This document shows, one piece after another, positions 10,884-21,619 of a stretch of DNA of 64,000 bases. Position numbers and translations under genes: made by a program. A model generated the notes under the pieces. The model searched no databases. It was given only the letters and a program-made list of their open reading frames with translations, and was not told where the DNA came from. Positions within the stretch are counted from its first letter, which is position 1. Each line of letters opens with the position of its first letter. The stretch spans positions 26,858,193 to 26,922,192 of the forward strand of contig JAKGHH010000005.1 in assembly GCA_022828595.1 (NCBI GenBank), written 5' to 3'. This DNA is from Nelumbo lutea. Taxonomy: Eukaryota; Streptophyta; Magnoliopsida; Proteales; Nelumbonaceae.

Positions 10884-11790
10884 CTAATAAATTAAATAGA
10901 AAATTAGTACATCATCTTTTTCATAAAGGATAATTATCAGCCAACTCAGAAAATAGAGTATGTAAATTTAGAAAATGTGATCAGTAACCAACAGAAAATG
11001 TTTCAAGTAATACATTTCATATATTACTATTTAAAAGTAGTTATACTACTTTCACAAATGCACACAGAAAAATTACAAATAGTGGACCTCTTATCTTTCT
11101 GTCCACTATTAAGTACTAATACCACATGCAATGCATGTGTCATCCCATTTGTTTCTCAAATACCCATTTTGACATTTTTGCCCATTTTGACCACTCCCTT
11201 TGGAAGACTGATGTTTGTTTTCATGGTTTTGGCATAACTTACTAAAATATGATTGCAATTTTTGCCTTAGATTCCAAATGGTAATCATAATTCCTCCAAT
11301 CACATTGTATTAACTGGAAAACCTGTTATAGAAACTCTATGCACAAAATGAGTAGCTACATATTACGGGCAGGCAGTATTTGTAAACCAACTTTATCAGT
11401 CATCAATATATTTGCAATATTACCAATTAGGAAGCCAGAGATAGAGCAGTTTGTTGTCATTATTGTCTAGAAGGAAAGTTCATCCCATCAACTAACACAG
11501 TACTCTTTGTTCTACAATCAGACAAATTATAACATTTATTCCAACAAATCTTATCTACTGGCTTACCAAAAAAAACAAATTTTGTTTAATAATGGATCTT
11601 TGTTATTCCCAAAGGTCCTAGAAATGTGCATAGTGCTTTTGACAATTGGCATAAGACTGAAATGATCAGCTAGAATCTGGGAATGATCTTTTGTTCTTTC
11701 TAGGTGCAGGTGGACTCCTCCAAAAGATATGGAAAGCCTTTCCAAAGATTGAATTGATACAAGAGCAGTTGGTTCTACATTAGGTACTAA
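10884..11790 (-). other. MLO intron sequence, nothing recognised
   Basis: About 0.9 kb of AT-rich unique-looking sequence between the exon at 10816-10883 and the old copia relic Z. The short ORFs here show no family pattern in any frame on either strand. Interpreted as the original intron plus possible undetected decayed repeats. Confidence 0.5.
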
Positions 11791-12004
11791 GCTGATGAGG
11801 TGGCAATAGCCAAATGGGTTAATTTCACCAACTGTTTTTACATGCCATATTATACCTCCCCCATATTAGCCACTTTTATTCTTGACAAGTGTTATTGGGC
11901 CTTGTTTATTTTTATCATCCTTTATTTTTATTGTTATCACGACCTCAGCCCATAATCAGATTCTCTATTAGGCATATTTGTCATTGTACATACCCTAATG
12001 TTTT

Positions 12005-12373
12005 AGTAGAAGTTCAAGACTGCTATCAGCCTTGAACCCTAATAGATTTCAGGTTCGAAAATAGAAGGAAAATGTAGAGAAGAGAAGAGAAAGAGAAGAG
12101 AACTGTAGAACACAAAGGGTTGAAAGGAGGGACAGAATCTGAAATGTTCTGCCGCCGCCAGTTCTATTTAATATTTATAGGTTATGCTCATTACATGGAA
12201 AGGACAGATCTGCCCTTAGTATTTACATAACAAATAGAACAAAATAAAACTGAAATAAATAACAACTGAAATAACCAACTGACTACCAGTTAACCCTAGG
12301 ATGACTAGAACACATTCTACCCTACAAACACAGTGGGACCATAGCTGTGGGGCCCACATCAGTGTTCTCTACA
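12005..12373 (-). repeat. Element C 3' LTR
   Basis: 369 bp; pairs with 17518-17864 and is longer mainly by an extra AATAACAACTGA-type segment near 12258-12270. A TATA-like TATAAATATT sits near 12170. Confidence 0.93.
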
Positions 12374-12382
12374 CTCCCCCTC
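12374..12382 (-). other. Element C polypurine tract
   Basis: GAGGGGGAG on the minus strand, abutting the 3' LTR. Confidence 0.9.
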
Positions 12383-13906
12383 AAGTTGGGAATAAATGTT
12401 TATCATTCCCAACTTGGATAGATCCGCCTCTAGCTTCTTCCTTGGTACAACTTTGGTGAGGACATCTGCTAGCTGCATGTTGGATGTGATGTACGGGAGA
12501 CACACTTCTTGTGATGAGACCCTCTCTCGTACAAAATGTCGATCAACTTCAATATGTTTAGTTCTGTCATGCCGCACCGGATTGTGTGCTATATTAATAG
12601 CCGCTTGATTATCACAATACAGCATCAAGGGCTTCTCATACTCAATACCCAACTCCTCAAGTAGTGATCTCAGCCATAGAATTTCAGCCACTCCGTTAGC
12701 CATTGACATGTATTTAGCTTTAGCACTAGATCGGGAGACAACACTCTATTTTTTACTCCTCCAAGAGACAAGGTTACCTCCCACAAGGGCACAATATCCA
12801 GAGATAGACCTTTTGTCATCAACACTCCCAGCCCAATCCGCATCCGTATAGACCTCCACCTTCATGTGGTCATTGTTCTTGAACAGTATACCACTACCCG
12901 GGCATCTCTTCAAGTAGGCTAATATTCTTTCTGCTGCAAGAAGGTGCGTGGTTCTAGAAGAATGCATGTACTAGCTGACAACACTAATTGCATAACTGAT
13001 ATCTGGCTGAGTGAGGCAGAGATATAGGAGCTTTCCCACTAATCGCTGGAACATAACTTTGCCTTCAAGAGGATTCCCACTCTCTGCACTAATCCCGTGG
13101 TTTTGTTCAATGGGTGTATCTGTGGGCTTGACACCTAACTTTCTAGTTACCGCCAATAGATCTAGAACATATTTCCTCTGAGAGACAAAGATCCCCTATT
13201 TAGACCTAGCAACCTCAATACCCAAAAAATACCGTAGTGCACCAAGATCTTTCACCTCAAACTCTTGATGAAGGAGCTGTTTGAGGGACTCAATCTTGTG
13301 GCTATCATTTCCTGTCACCACAATATCATCAACATATACTGCAAGTAGTGTCAGAGAGGACTCCACCCTCTTGATGAACAGTGTATTATATGACTGGGCT
13401 TGTACATAACCGAACTTCCCAAGGGCTAGTCTGAATCTATCAAACCAAACTCTAGGTGACTGCTTCAAACCATACAATGCCTTATTGAGCCGACAGACCT
13501 TCTTACCTGTCTCTATATCATAGAATCCAGGAGGCAACCGCATGTAAACCTCTTCCTACAGGTCTCCATTCAGAAAAGCATTTTTAACGTCCATTTGTTA
13601 CAAAGGCCAAGTGTGGCTTGCTGCAAGAGATAATAGAACTCGAATGGTGGTCATCTTGGCTACCGGGGCAGAGGTCTCCAAGTAATCTAAACCATAAGTC
13701 TAGGTGAACCCTTTTGCAACTAGCCGAGCTTTGTACCTCTCAATGGAGCCATCCGCATTGTGCTTCACAGTAAATACACATTTGCATCCAAATGGTTTCT
13801 TTCCTTTGGGCAGATCGACTAGCTCCCATGTATTATTTTTCAACAGGGCATCCATTTCAACTTGCATTGCACCTTTCCACTCTGGGACTGATAGGGCTTC
13901 TTGCAC
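12383..13906 (-). pseudogene. Element C reverse transcriptase and RNase H (broken)
   Basis: RVT_2 starts near 13880 ([19 protein letters not shown]) with [13 protein letters not shown] near 13710. Stops near 13697 and 13555 interrupt the fingers; [20 protein letters not shown] and an intact AVYVDDIVVTGND follow (13196-13543). A stop separates this from VGKLLYLCLTQPDISYAIS, and another from RNase H (YTDADWAGSVDDKRS at about 12830, then YCDNQAAINIAHNPVRHDRT and VDRHFVRERV to about 12400). Catalytic motifs are preserved, so the element died by nonsense changes rather than loss of domains. Confidence 0.9.
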
Positions 13907-14161
13907 TGTTCTTGGAATAGGGACATTGGCAACGGAAGTAAGATAGGACCTGTAGGAGGGAGATAGGCAATCATAGGATAAAAACTAGGAAATGCAGTGG
14001 GCTGTAGATGTGGTACAATGCCGTTTCCCTTTACGGACGACAATGGGAAGGTCAAGGTCGTCTGCAGGAGGTGAAGTGGCAACAGTGGAAGGAGTCTCTG
14101 TGGGCCCTGGGACTGTAATACCTGGACTTGGAGCCGTAGAAGAGGTTGGAGCTGGCCTGGA

Positions 14162-15830
14162 CTACTGATGACCGGGATTAACCTGCTTGCATCGCCTGTG
14201 ATAGACTCTCAACTCTTGATCCCTCTGACCACCCTCACTATTGCAGCCCTCATCACCCAATGGAATAGGTAAGGGAACAGCCCCAAAAGTATTAGCCCTA
14301 CCTTCACTGCGCTCCCCCTGAAGAAAAAAAACCAAATCCCCACTCTCACTACTCTCCCCCAGAGGAGAAACCCGATAATAGTAGGGTGTCTCCTCAAAGA
14401 AAGTGACATTCATGGAGACAAACTTCTTCCTTGAGACAGGATCATAGCAGCAATAAACCTTTTGAGTTTGTGCATAACCAAGAAAGATGCATTTGGAGGC
14501 CTTTGGTTCGAACTTGGAGTGATGGGGTCCGAGAAGCTTAACAAAACAGGTACAACCAAATGTTTTAAAGGGAACAGTAAACAACTCCTCATTTGGGTAT
14601 AGAAGGGAAAAAGGAGATTTCATATCAAGAACCCGGGGAGGAACCCTATTAATAAGATATACCGCTGTGAGAATAGATTCACCCCAGAAGCGAATAAGGA
14701 CATTGGAGGTAAACAAAATACTTCTAGCCACCTCTAAGATGTGCCTATTCTTCATTTCTGCAGCTCCATTCTGCTGAGGTGTATGAGGGCAAGTGCTCTG
14801 GTGGATAACCCCATGATTAAGAAGGTAAGATGCCAATTGCTTAGCAAAGTATTCATTTGCAGTATCAGATCTAAAAACTTTGATCTTGGCATCAAACTGG
14901 GTTAGGATCATTTGGTGGAAGTTTTGGGTCAGGGCGGGAACCTCATCTCGTGAGCACATAAGATAAACCCAAGAAAACCTAGTATGGTCATCAACAAATA
15001 ACAAAAAAATATCTGTACCCACCCATAGAAAGGATGTGATATGGCCCCCAAACATCAGAATGCACAATATCAAAAGAACTATTACTCCTTTTATTACTCA
15101 ATGAATAAGATTTTCTACAATGCTTAGCAAACTCACAACTTTCACATTTCAACTAGGACAACTCAACAGACTCAAACAAAGTAGGAAACATACTCTTTAA
15201 GGACCAGAAAGACAAATGACCCAATCGGTTATGCTAAAGCATAACCGGACTCACAATCTGAGAAACAAGTGACTTCTTATCCACTGACTCTTCCCGACGA
15301 GAACTCTCCCCGAGCAGATATATCCCATTCGTCTCACGGCCAGTCCCAATCAATTTCTTCGTCTCCAAGTCCTGAAAAACACATCGATCAGGGAAGAAAG
15401 TTACTGAGCAGTTCATATGTTTGGTAATACTACTGACTGAAAGAAGGTCAGTATCAAGCTTAGGAACATGCATGACAGAGGACAAGGAGATAGTATCCGA
15501 TAGCTTGATGTCACCCTTGCCAGAAATGGGGACAAGAGAACCATCAGCAATAGATACTTTATCCCTACCAGAAGACAAATGATAAGTGGTAAACAATGAA
15601 GGCAAGCTAGTCATATGGTCGGATGCACCTGAATCTATTACCCAATAGAGTGCAGTAGTACCTGGAGCCGAGGCATGGTAGGCTGAGGCTCGAGTACCTG
15701 AATGTGCGAAAGCAGATGTGGCAGGGGCTGATGGTGACTGAGGTGGCATGGTAGCTGAGTTCCCAACTTCCTTTTTCAACTGTATTAAAGCAACCTGAAC
15801 TGCAGCTAAGGTCTCTAAAGGTGCGCCTCT
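14162..15830 (-). pseudogene. Element C protease and integrase (broken)
   Basis: Protease site WVIDSGASDHMT lies near 15610-15650 within the frame 16163-15234. That frame ends at a TAG (15234-15236) where the family has Trp in LWHNRLGHLSF. Integrase continues with HSDVWGPYH near 15060-15090, FRSDTANEYF (Asp kept) near 14850-14880 and NGAAEMKNRHILE (Glu kept) near 14730-14760. The C-terminal part ([28 protein letters not shown]) runs to about 14400. The 303-codon frame 15073-14162 is the longest intact piece. Confidence 0.9.
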
Positions 15831-15849
15831 TATGCTAGACGAGGATGCT

Positions 15850-16747
15850 GAATCAGTGTTCACAGGCACATGAGCATTACCCTTCTTGCTTCTCAACTTT
15901 GTCGGGACCAAATGAGGATGCAGTTTCCAAAATGTTTCTTTTGTGTTTTTGGGTTTCTTACAATGCTCACATACCACATCTCTTTTATCTTCCTTCTTCC
16001 TGTCCCTTTCTGAATCACCTCCTGATTTGGGTTTAACAGCTACAAGGGCTGGTGTAAAAGGCTGAGGTTGCATCATGACTTTCCTCCTGGTCTCTTCACT
16101 ATGCATTAAAGAGTATGCCTGGGAGAGAGTCACACTATCTCTGGTCAATATCTGTTGCCGCACAATATCATACTCTTAATTCAGACCTGCCAGAAACTCA
16201 AACACCCTGTTTGTCTCGACTTGCTTTCTATGGGTATGTGCATCTTTGGGACTCTCCCACTCAAGAGTCTCTAAGTGATCAATCTCATGCCACAGGGACT
16301 TCAAGGTAGAGAAGTAGACTGAAACCAGGTTTTCTGCTTGTTTAAGAGTGTTCACTTCACATTTCAATTCATAAGCTCTGGCAACATTAAGGGGTTGTGA
16401 ATAAGTTTCTTTCATAACATCCCATATCTCCTTGGTTGTCTTTGCCCATAGGTAATTTCGGCTTATATGAGGCTGCATAGAATTACACAGCCATGTCATA
16501 ACCAAGTAGTTTTCTTGGACCCATTTTAATACATGGGGTCTCCCTTGGAAGGTTCTTTCACATCTCCCAAGAGATACCCTGATTTACCCCTTCCCCCAAT
16601 AGCCATCATGGATGATTGGGCCCATTCCAAATAGTTTGATCCATCAAATCTTACGGTTATAATCTGAAAACCTGTCTCAGAAACACTACCAGAACTATTG
16701 TTCCCAAAACTGCCTTCTGCCTGATTTTTAAACTCTATTTCGTTCAA
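15850..16747 (-). pseudogene. Element C gag (broken)
   Basis: Gag starts MNEIEFKNQAEG at 16747, with VRFDGSNYLEWAQSSMM near residue 35. A frameshift near 16510-16525 and a stop near 16174 interrupt it. The capsid region AYELKCEV, SVYFSTLKSLWHEIDHL and FEFLAGLN is clear. The zinc knuckle CEHCKKPKNTKETF near 15945-15985 lacks its last Cys (CX2CX4 then N, and F in place of C), so it would not hold zinc normally. Confidence 0.88.
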
Positions 16748-17505
16748 GAACCAGTAGTCTCAAAAAATTAAGGTTACTACAATCGAAGAACAACACTTGG
16801 ACTATCAATCACAATCAAAAATCAGTATAGAACTAATCTGCATTCACGGTATATGTGCATGAAACCAGTATAAGTCTGATCTGAAACCAATTAGCAAACA
16901 CAACAGCAACAGTCCGTATAGTTTTCACCCCTTAAAAGATCTGATATGCTGAACCAGAATTAGGGTTTTGATCAGTCCTTAAAAAAATTCTCAGCCGCAC
17001 ATTCCAAGCAGTACCGTACAGATAAGACTTGTAGTAGGGTTAATATGAAACCCTAAAACTGATCAATGCTGAGAAAAAAAACTTAAGAAGAGCTTCACAG
17101 GTAGATCACAAGGCTTGACCCAGCAGTAGGGTTTGCAACAAGATTAGTAGGGTTTGCCGCAAGATCAATATCAAGCCCTAGAGAATAGAAAGAAGAAAAC
17201 CGTAGAATGGTTCGGCCGCCCTTTCTAGATAGGTCCAACCTATCTTCTCTGATAGTAGTTCTCCTAGAAAATAAAATAACTTACAAGAGAATGCTGTTCG
17301 CTGCCTTCTAAGGTTACCCGAACCCGAGCCTTCTCTGATTCTTCCTGATCACCAACACTTTGCAACCGTGGCAAGACTTCAACAGCTGCTAAACCCTCTG
17401 GCGATCCCCAAGAATTAGTCAACGAACTCTACTTTCTCAGCTTCCAGCCCTAGATGGTTCTCATGTGGTCGGTTGGACTAGACTCACATGAGAAACCCTA
17501 ACCTT

Positions 17506-17517
17506 GCTCTGATACCA
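17506..17517 (-). other. Element C primer-binding site
   Basis: TGGTATCAGAGC on the minus strand, touching the LTR end CTTCTACT. Confidence 0.9.
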
Positions 17518-17864
17518 AGTAGAAGTTCAAACAGCCTTGAACCCTAACAGATTTCAGGTTCGAAAATAGAATGAAAATGTAGAGAAGAGAAGAGAAAGAG
17601 AAGAGAGAACTGTAGAACAGAAAGGGTTGAAAGGAGGGACAGAATCTGAAATGTTCTGCCGCCGCCGCTTCTATTTAGTATTTATAGGTTATGCTCATTA
17701 CATGGAAAGGACAGATCTGCCCTTAGTATTTACATAACAAATAGAACAAAATAAAACTGAAATAACCAACTGACCACTAGCTAACCCTAGGATGACTAGA
17801 ACACATTCTACCCTATGAACATAGTGGGACCATAGATGTGGGGCCCACATCAGTGTTCTCTACA
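17518..17864 (-). repeat. Element C 5' LTR
   Basis: 347 bp, start TGTAGAGAACACTG and end CTTCTACT on the minus strand; near-identical to the 3' copy apart from the indel noted there. Confidence 0.93.
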
Positions 17865-17869
17865 GTTTT

Positions 17870-18298
17870 AATACAAGTAATAAATGTGTGGAGAGGCCAT
17901 ATATCTGTTGGCATCCCTTTCTTCTTCTATCTCCTCTTGGCACTTTGATTTCTCTTTATTTCTTGCTTCTTCTTTCATTTCTCTTTGTTTTCCTTGTTTA
18001 TTTCCTTATTTTTCTGCATTAAGAAGTTCCCTACTTAGTATTAGAGAACATTTTTTATGTTGTCGTGTGGTTTCATGTGGTCTTGAGATCAGCTGACTGA
18101 ATGGAAGACTAAAGCGCTGATTGTTTTGCCTTCTAAATCCTGGTCCTTGGAGTTTTTGGTATATCTTTGCTGCCCAGGTAGAGTTCTTGGAGAAGACTCC
18201 AAAATCAGGAAGGATTGGAGAGAGAAAAAAGGGTTTTCTTGGTGTAGACACTAGGTTACAACTTTTGAGAATGGCTCTCACTAAACATGAGTAGTAGA
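17870..18298 (+). mobile_element. Old copia relic Z: LTR end, decayed PBS and leader
   Basis: A decayed PBS, TAGTATTAGAGA at 18036-18047, is three mismatches from TGGTATCAGAGC. Upstream is pyrimidine-rich LTR-like sequence (17870-18035), which continues left of element C to perhaps 11793. Downstream the leader resembles those of F and G (ATGTGG, CAGC-GACTG, TCCTTGGAG, CTGCCCAGG in order). C is inserted in the LTR part and D begins at about 18299. A plus-strand RNase H fragment at 55487 may be the other end of Z. The ends of Z are not defined. Confidence 0.45.
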
Positions 18299-18406
18299 TA
18301 TGGGCCTTTAGTTATTGGGCCTGAACTGGATTTATTTCTTTGCACTGTCTAGGTGTCCCATCACTAATCAGGGGCATTCTAGTATTTTTATTGTAACATC
18401 TTAATG

Positions 18407-18458
<52 letters not shown>

Positions 18459-18552
18459 TTCTAGGGCTGGCTGAGAAGTCATTGCCACCCATTCACTGTT
18501 CTCTTCTCTTCTCTTCTCTTCTTGCTCTTCTATTTCACCATTTCAGCAAACA
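18299..18552 (+). repeat. Element D 5' LTR (5'-truncated)
   Basis: Matches the 3' LTR from about TATGGGCCTTTAG onward to CAGCAAACA; the first about 50 bases of the 3' LTR have no counterpart. Contains a 45-bp TA run at 18411-18455. Confidence 0.85.
18411..18455. repeat. (TA)n microsatellite in D 5' LTR
   Basis: About 45 bp of TA repeat at the expected TATA-box position of the LTR. Confidence 0.95.
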
Positions 18553-18564
18553 TGGTATCAGAGC
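18553..18564 (+). other. Element D primer-binding site
   Basis: TGGTATCAGAGC directly after the LTR end CAGCAAACA. Confidence 0.9.
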
Positions 18565-18880
18565 ATCAATTGGCCTGACTGATTACATCTAGTTCCTCCT
18601 TTTATTCCTTTCTTTCTTTTTTTGTGTGGCTACTGTGAAGAAGCCCTATGTTTGGTCGTAGACCACAAAAATATCTGTATCTAGGATTTCTCTTTGGGTG
18701 TAGGGACAAAAGAGAGTTTACCAGCTTGTATATGCCCTTCTAGTGGTTTTACGGCAGCCAGTAGCCATTATGCTACTAGAGAGATGTGTGTAGAACAAAT
18801 CTACGATGAGGACTGAGTAGACAGTCCTAGTTTCTGCCTGAGAGTAAGAACAGGCCACAGAAGTGTTGGATTTCTTCTCA

Positions 18881-20190
18881 ACCCAGGTTCTTCACAGCCC
18901 AGGTTCCACAATATCAGGGGAAGTGTCCTCTAAGGACAATAGGACTGGTGGGAGATCCTCAAACCTGGAAAATCCAAATCTGCATAGTCTACAAATCACC
19001 AGTGTGTTGTGTTATTGGATGAATACAATTTCAGAGAATGGTCTGTTTCAGCCAAACTCTTCATTACTTCCAGGGAGCTCATGGGTTATATAGATGGAAA
19101 GAAGGAACCTAAAGAGGATGGTCCTGAATACTCAACCTGGTGCAAGGAGAATGCTATTGTTATGTCCTGGCTGCTTGCTTCAATGACTCGAAGGGTAGCC
19201 ATGACTGTTCAGCACTTCCCTACAGCATTTAAGATTTGGGAGGTGTCTGAAACCTATGGACAATGGAAGAACAATGCATGAATTTATATGCTAACACAAG
19301 ATATTGTTGCATTGATACAAGGGGATATGTCTGTTGCAACTTATTTTGCAACCTTGGAAGGATTATGGAAAGAACTAGACCACTATCTTGTACTTGACTG
19401 GGAAATTTTAAGAGATAAGGAGAGGCATGAGCCAAAAGGGGGGCAAGGGTTCAGACAAGAGGCACCTCAAGTGCTCTCATTGTGGAGGAAATGGAAATTT
19501 GAAAGAGACTTGTTGGATTCTTTATCCTTATCTGAAACTAGCTGCATTAAGAAAGGAGAAGAAGCCTCAAAAGAGACAAACAACAAGCGAAAATTCTGTC
19601 ATAAGTAACAGTGATGAAAGCCAAAAGAACACACCCACAATTGTTCCTCCTCTAATGGGACAAGCCACTAGTTCCCACACATCAGGGCCCTTTTTGGATT
19701 TCACAACTGATGAGGTAGAAAGCTTGGCTAAGGAACAATCCACTTGCATCCACCTCTCTTGCCAAATCAGGTATTGTTTCTGCACACTGTGGGGCAGGCC
19801 ATAGTTCCCACACATCAGGGTCTTCTTTCTTTTCTTCTTATCGTTTAATGTATGACCAAGATAAAATGAGAGTAGTTAATGGTTCCTTCTCCACCATCTC
19901 TGGAAAGGGGGAGGTTAACCTAGGCAAGGATCTCTCACATAAATCTGTTCTCCATGTCCCCAATCTTGCTTCAAGCCTATTATCTGTTTCTAAGCTTAAA
20001 AAAAACTTAAACTACACCGTAACATTCTTTCCTACTCATTGTGTTTTTAAGAACATATTGACGAAGAGAACGATTGGGAGTGGTCATGAGCCTGGAGGTC
20101 TCTATTATTTCAATGCAAACATCAGTTCAACCTTACAATCAACTACTTTCAGTGGTTGGGATAATGAGGAGTCAGTAGCTGGGCTATAGT
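18881..20190 (+). pseudogene. Element D gag and protease remnant (broken, deleted)
   Basis: Gag resembles that of B (NPNLHSLQITSV, then EYNFREWSVSAKLF) but needs several frame changes near 19010, 19240 and 19280. About 230 bp between ERHE and KGSDKRHLKCSHC is missing relative to B, removing the C-terminal capsid part. The zinc knuckle CSHCGGNGNLKETC is near 19455-19500. The protease active site is gone: where B has IIDSGATDHMT, D has a deletion plus a copied 26-bp filler (19795-19820). After the deletion the core continues with MRVVNGSFSTISGKGEV. Confidence 0.88.
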
Positions 20191-20674
20191 TGTGGCATGC
20201 AAGATTAGCTCATTTGTCATTTTCTTTAATGCAAGGACTGTTTCTTGAGTTGTTTAAGTGTGTTTTGAGTCAAAGTTTGGTTTGTGAAGTGTGCCAATTG
20301 TCAAAACAATGTAGACCTCTTTATCCATTCTGATGTGGGGGGCCCTTCACCCCTTGTTTCTATAGATGGATTTTGTTATTTTATCAGCTTTATTGATCAC
20401 TATTCACAATGCACATGGATAACCATGGCATTTTATAAAATGATTGAAACTCAGTTTACCAAGAAAATTAAATAGTTTCGCTTAGACAATGCTACTGAGT
20501 ACTTTGAAAGCTCCTTGAATCTATTCATGGAGGATGCAACTATCTTGCATTAATCATCTTATGCTAGTACTCCTCAATAGAATGCGGTTGTAGAGCATAA
20601 GAATAGACACTTATTGGAGACAAATCAAACCCTATTGTTCCAACACAAGGTTGCCAAGAACTATTGGTCTCAAG
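20191..20674 (+). pseudogene. Element D integrase, N-terminal part (broken)
   Basis: LWHARLAHLSFSL and CEVCQLSKQC are readable. The stretch before HSDVGGPSPLVSIDGF is shortened and the usual DVWGP reads DVGGP. Stops interrupt the frame, including in the TPQQNG motif, which reads with TAG. The piece ends at the MITE insertion. Confidence 0.85.
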
Positions 20675-21177
20675 TAGGGGTGAGCATTCGGTATATTTGG
20701 TTAAAAACCGAACCGAATAAACCAAAATTCTAAAATCCGAAATAAAAAAAAAAAAAAACGAACCAAAACTGAATTAAAAGAAAACCAAAATAACCGAAAC
20801 CGAAATTTTCGGTTCAGTTTTCAGTTATTTCGGTTAAAACCGAATTTCATTAGCTTACATAAAATATTGTATATTATAATGTATAATATATATTATACAT
20901 TATAATATATATTATGAAATTGAATTTCATTATAATATACTATATATAATATATTAACATATAAATATATAGCATATTATATATTATATGTTATATATTA
21001 TATATTACATATAATGAATTTTGGTTATTTCGATTTTTTCGGTTAATCGGATTTTTAATTCTGAAAACCAAAACCGAAAACCGAAATTTACAAAAACCGA
21101 ATTAAATGAACTGAAAAAACCAAAACCAAAACTTTCAGTTTGGTTTTTCAGTTTTAACCAAATAATGCTCACCCCTA
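20675..21177. mobile_element. hAT-type MITE, 503 bp
   Basis: Ends in a perfect 14-bp inverted repeat TAGGGGTGAGCATT, with weaker similarity continuing inward (GGTTAAAA), and is flanked by exact 8-bp duplications GTCTCAAG (20667-20674 and 21178-21185). An 8-bp TSD and an AGGGGTG-type terminus fit the hAT superfamily. The interior is AT-rich, rich in ACCGAA/TTCGGT repeats and partly self-complementary, and has no transposase. It splits the integrase of D exactly. Confidence 0.93.
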
Positions 21178-21185
21178 GTCTCAAG

Positions 21186-21318
21186 TAGTCCTTACTGCAT
21201 CATATCTGATAAATCGAATGCCATCTATGGCGTTGGGTATGAAAACTCCTTTTTCTGTCCTCTGTCCTAACCTTCAAGATTTTCCTCTTCCTCATAGAGT
21301 CTTTGGTTGTTTGTGCTT
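21186..21318 (+). pseudogene. Element D integrase, middle part
   Basis: Continues from the MITE to the insertion of E. It reads LTASYLINRMPSMALGMKTPF and then RVFGCLC, in the same order as B at about 5815-5945. Here D keeps the frame that B has lost near 5860. Confidence 0.85.
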
Positions 21319-21610
21319 GTTAGTAAACCCTAGCAGATTCTAGATTGAAGTAGAGAAGAAGAAAGAAAAGAGAAAGAAGAAGAAGGAGAAGAAGAAGAAA
21401 GAAAGGTTCGACCAGACTAGAAGAGAGTCAAAATCACTCTTCCCTAGCTGACCCACTTGTATTTATTCAAAAACATAGAGTTACAGGAAAGACCATTTTG
21501 TCCCTCATAGAAGATGGGACACATAACTTAAACACAAATACAATAGACCTTTCACTCTCAAGAAGATAATCCAGAATGGCCAAAATACCCCTGACTCGAG
21601 CATTCTAATA
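21319..21610 (-). repeat. Element E 3' LTR
   Basis: 292 bp; pairs with 26516-26801 with few differences. Its own-strand start reads TATTAG instead of TGTTAG, a point change of the terminal TG. Confidence 0.92.
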
Positions 21611-21619
21611 CTCCCCCTC
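21611..21619 (-). other. Element E polypurine tract
   Basis: GAGGGGGAG on the minus strand, next to the 3' LTR. Confidence 0.9.

Larger units (their letters stand above)
12005..17864 (-). mobile_element. Ty1/copia element C, complete but inactive
   Basis: C lies between duplications GTTTT (12000-12004 and 17865-17869). LTRs are 12005-12373 and 17518-17864, PBS 17506-17517, gag start 16747, RNase H end next to the polypurine tract at 12374-12382. The leader 16748-17505 has no other feature. On its own strand the LTR begins TGTAGAGAAC and ends CTTCTACT, a non-CA end supported by the TSD. C is in the LTR-like part of relic Z. It is most similar to H and F. Confidence 0.95.

Noticed and set aside
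11109..11303. Minus-strand ORF in the MLO intron near the 10816-10883 exon
   Set aside because: Tested as a possible further MLO exon; no MLO motif, no suitable splice phase.
11563..11745. Minus-strand ORF upstream of relic Z
   Set aside because: No similarity to MLO exons expected between NAFEMATF and SCFMKNH, and those two already join in phase.
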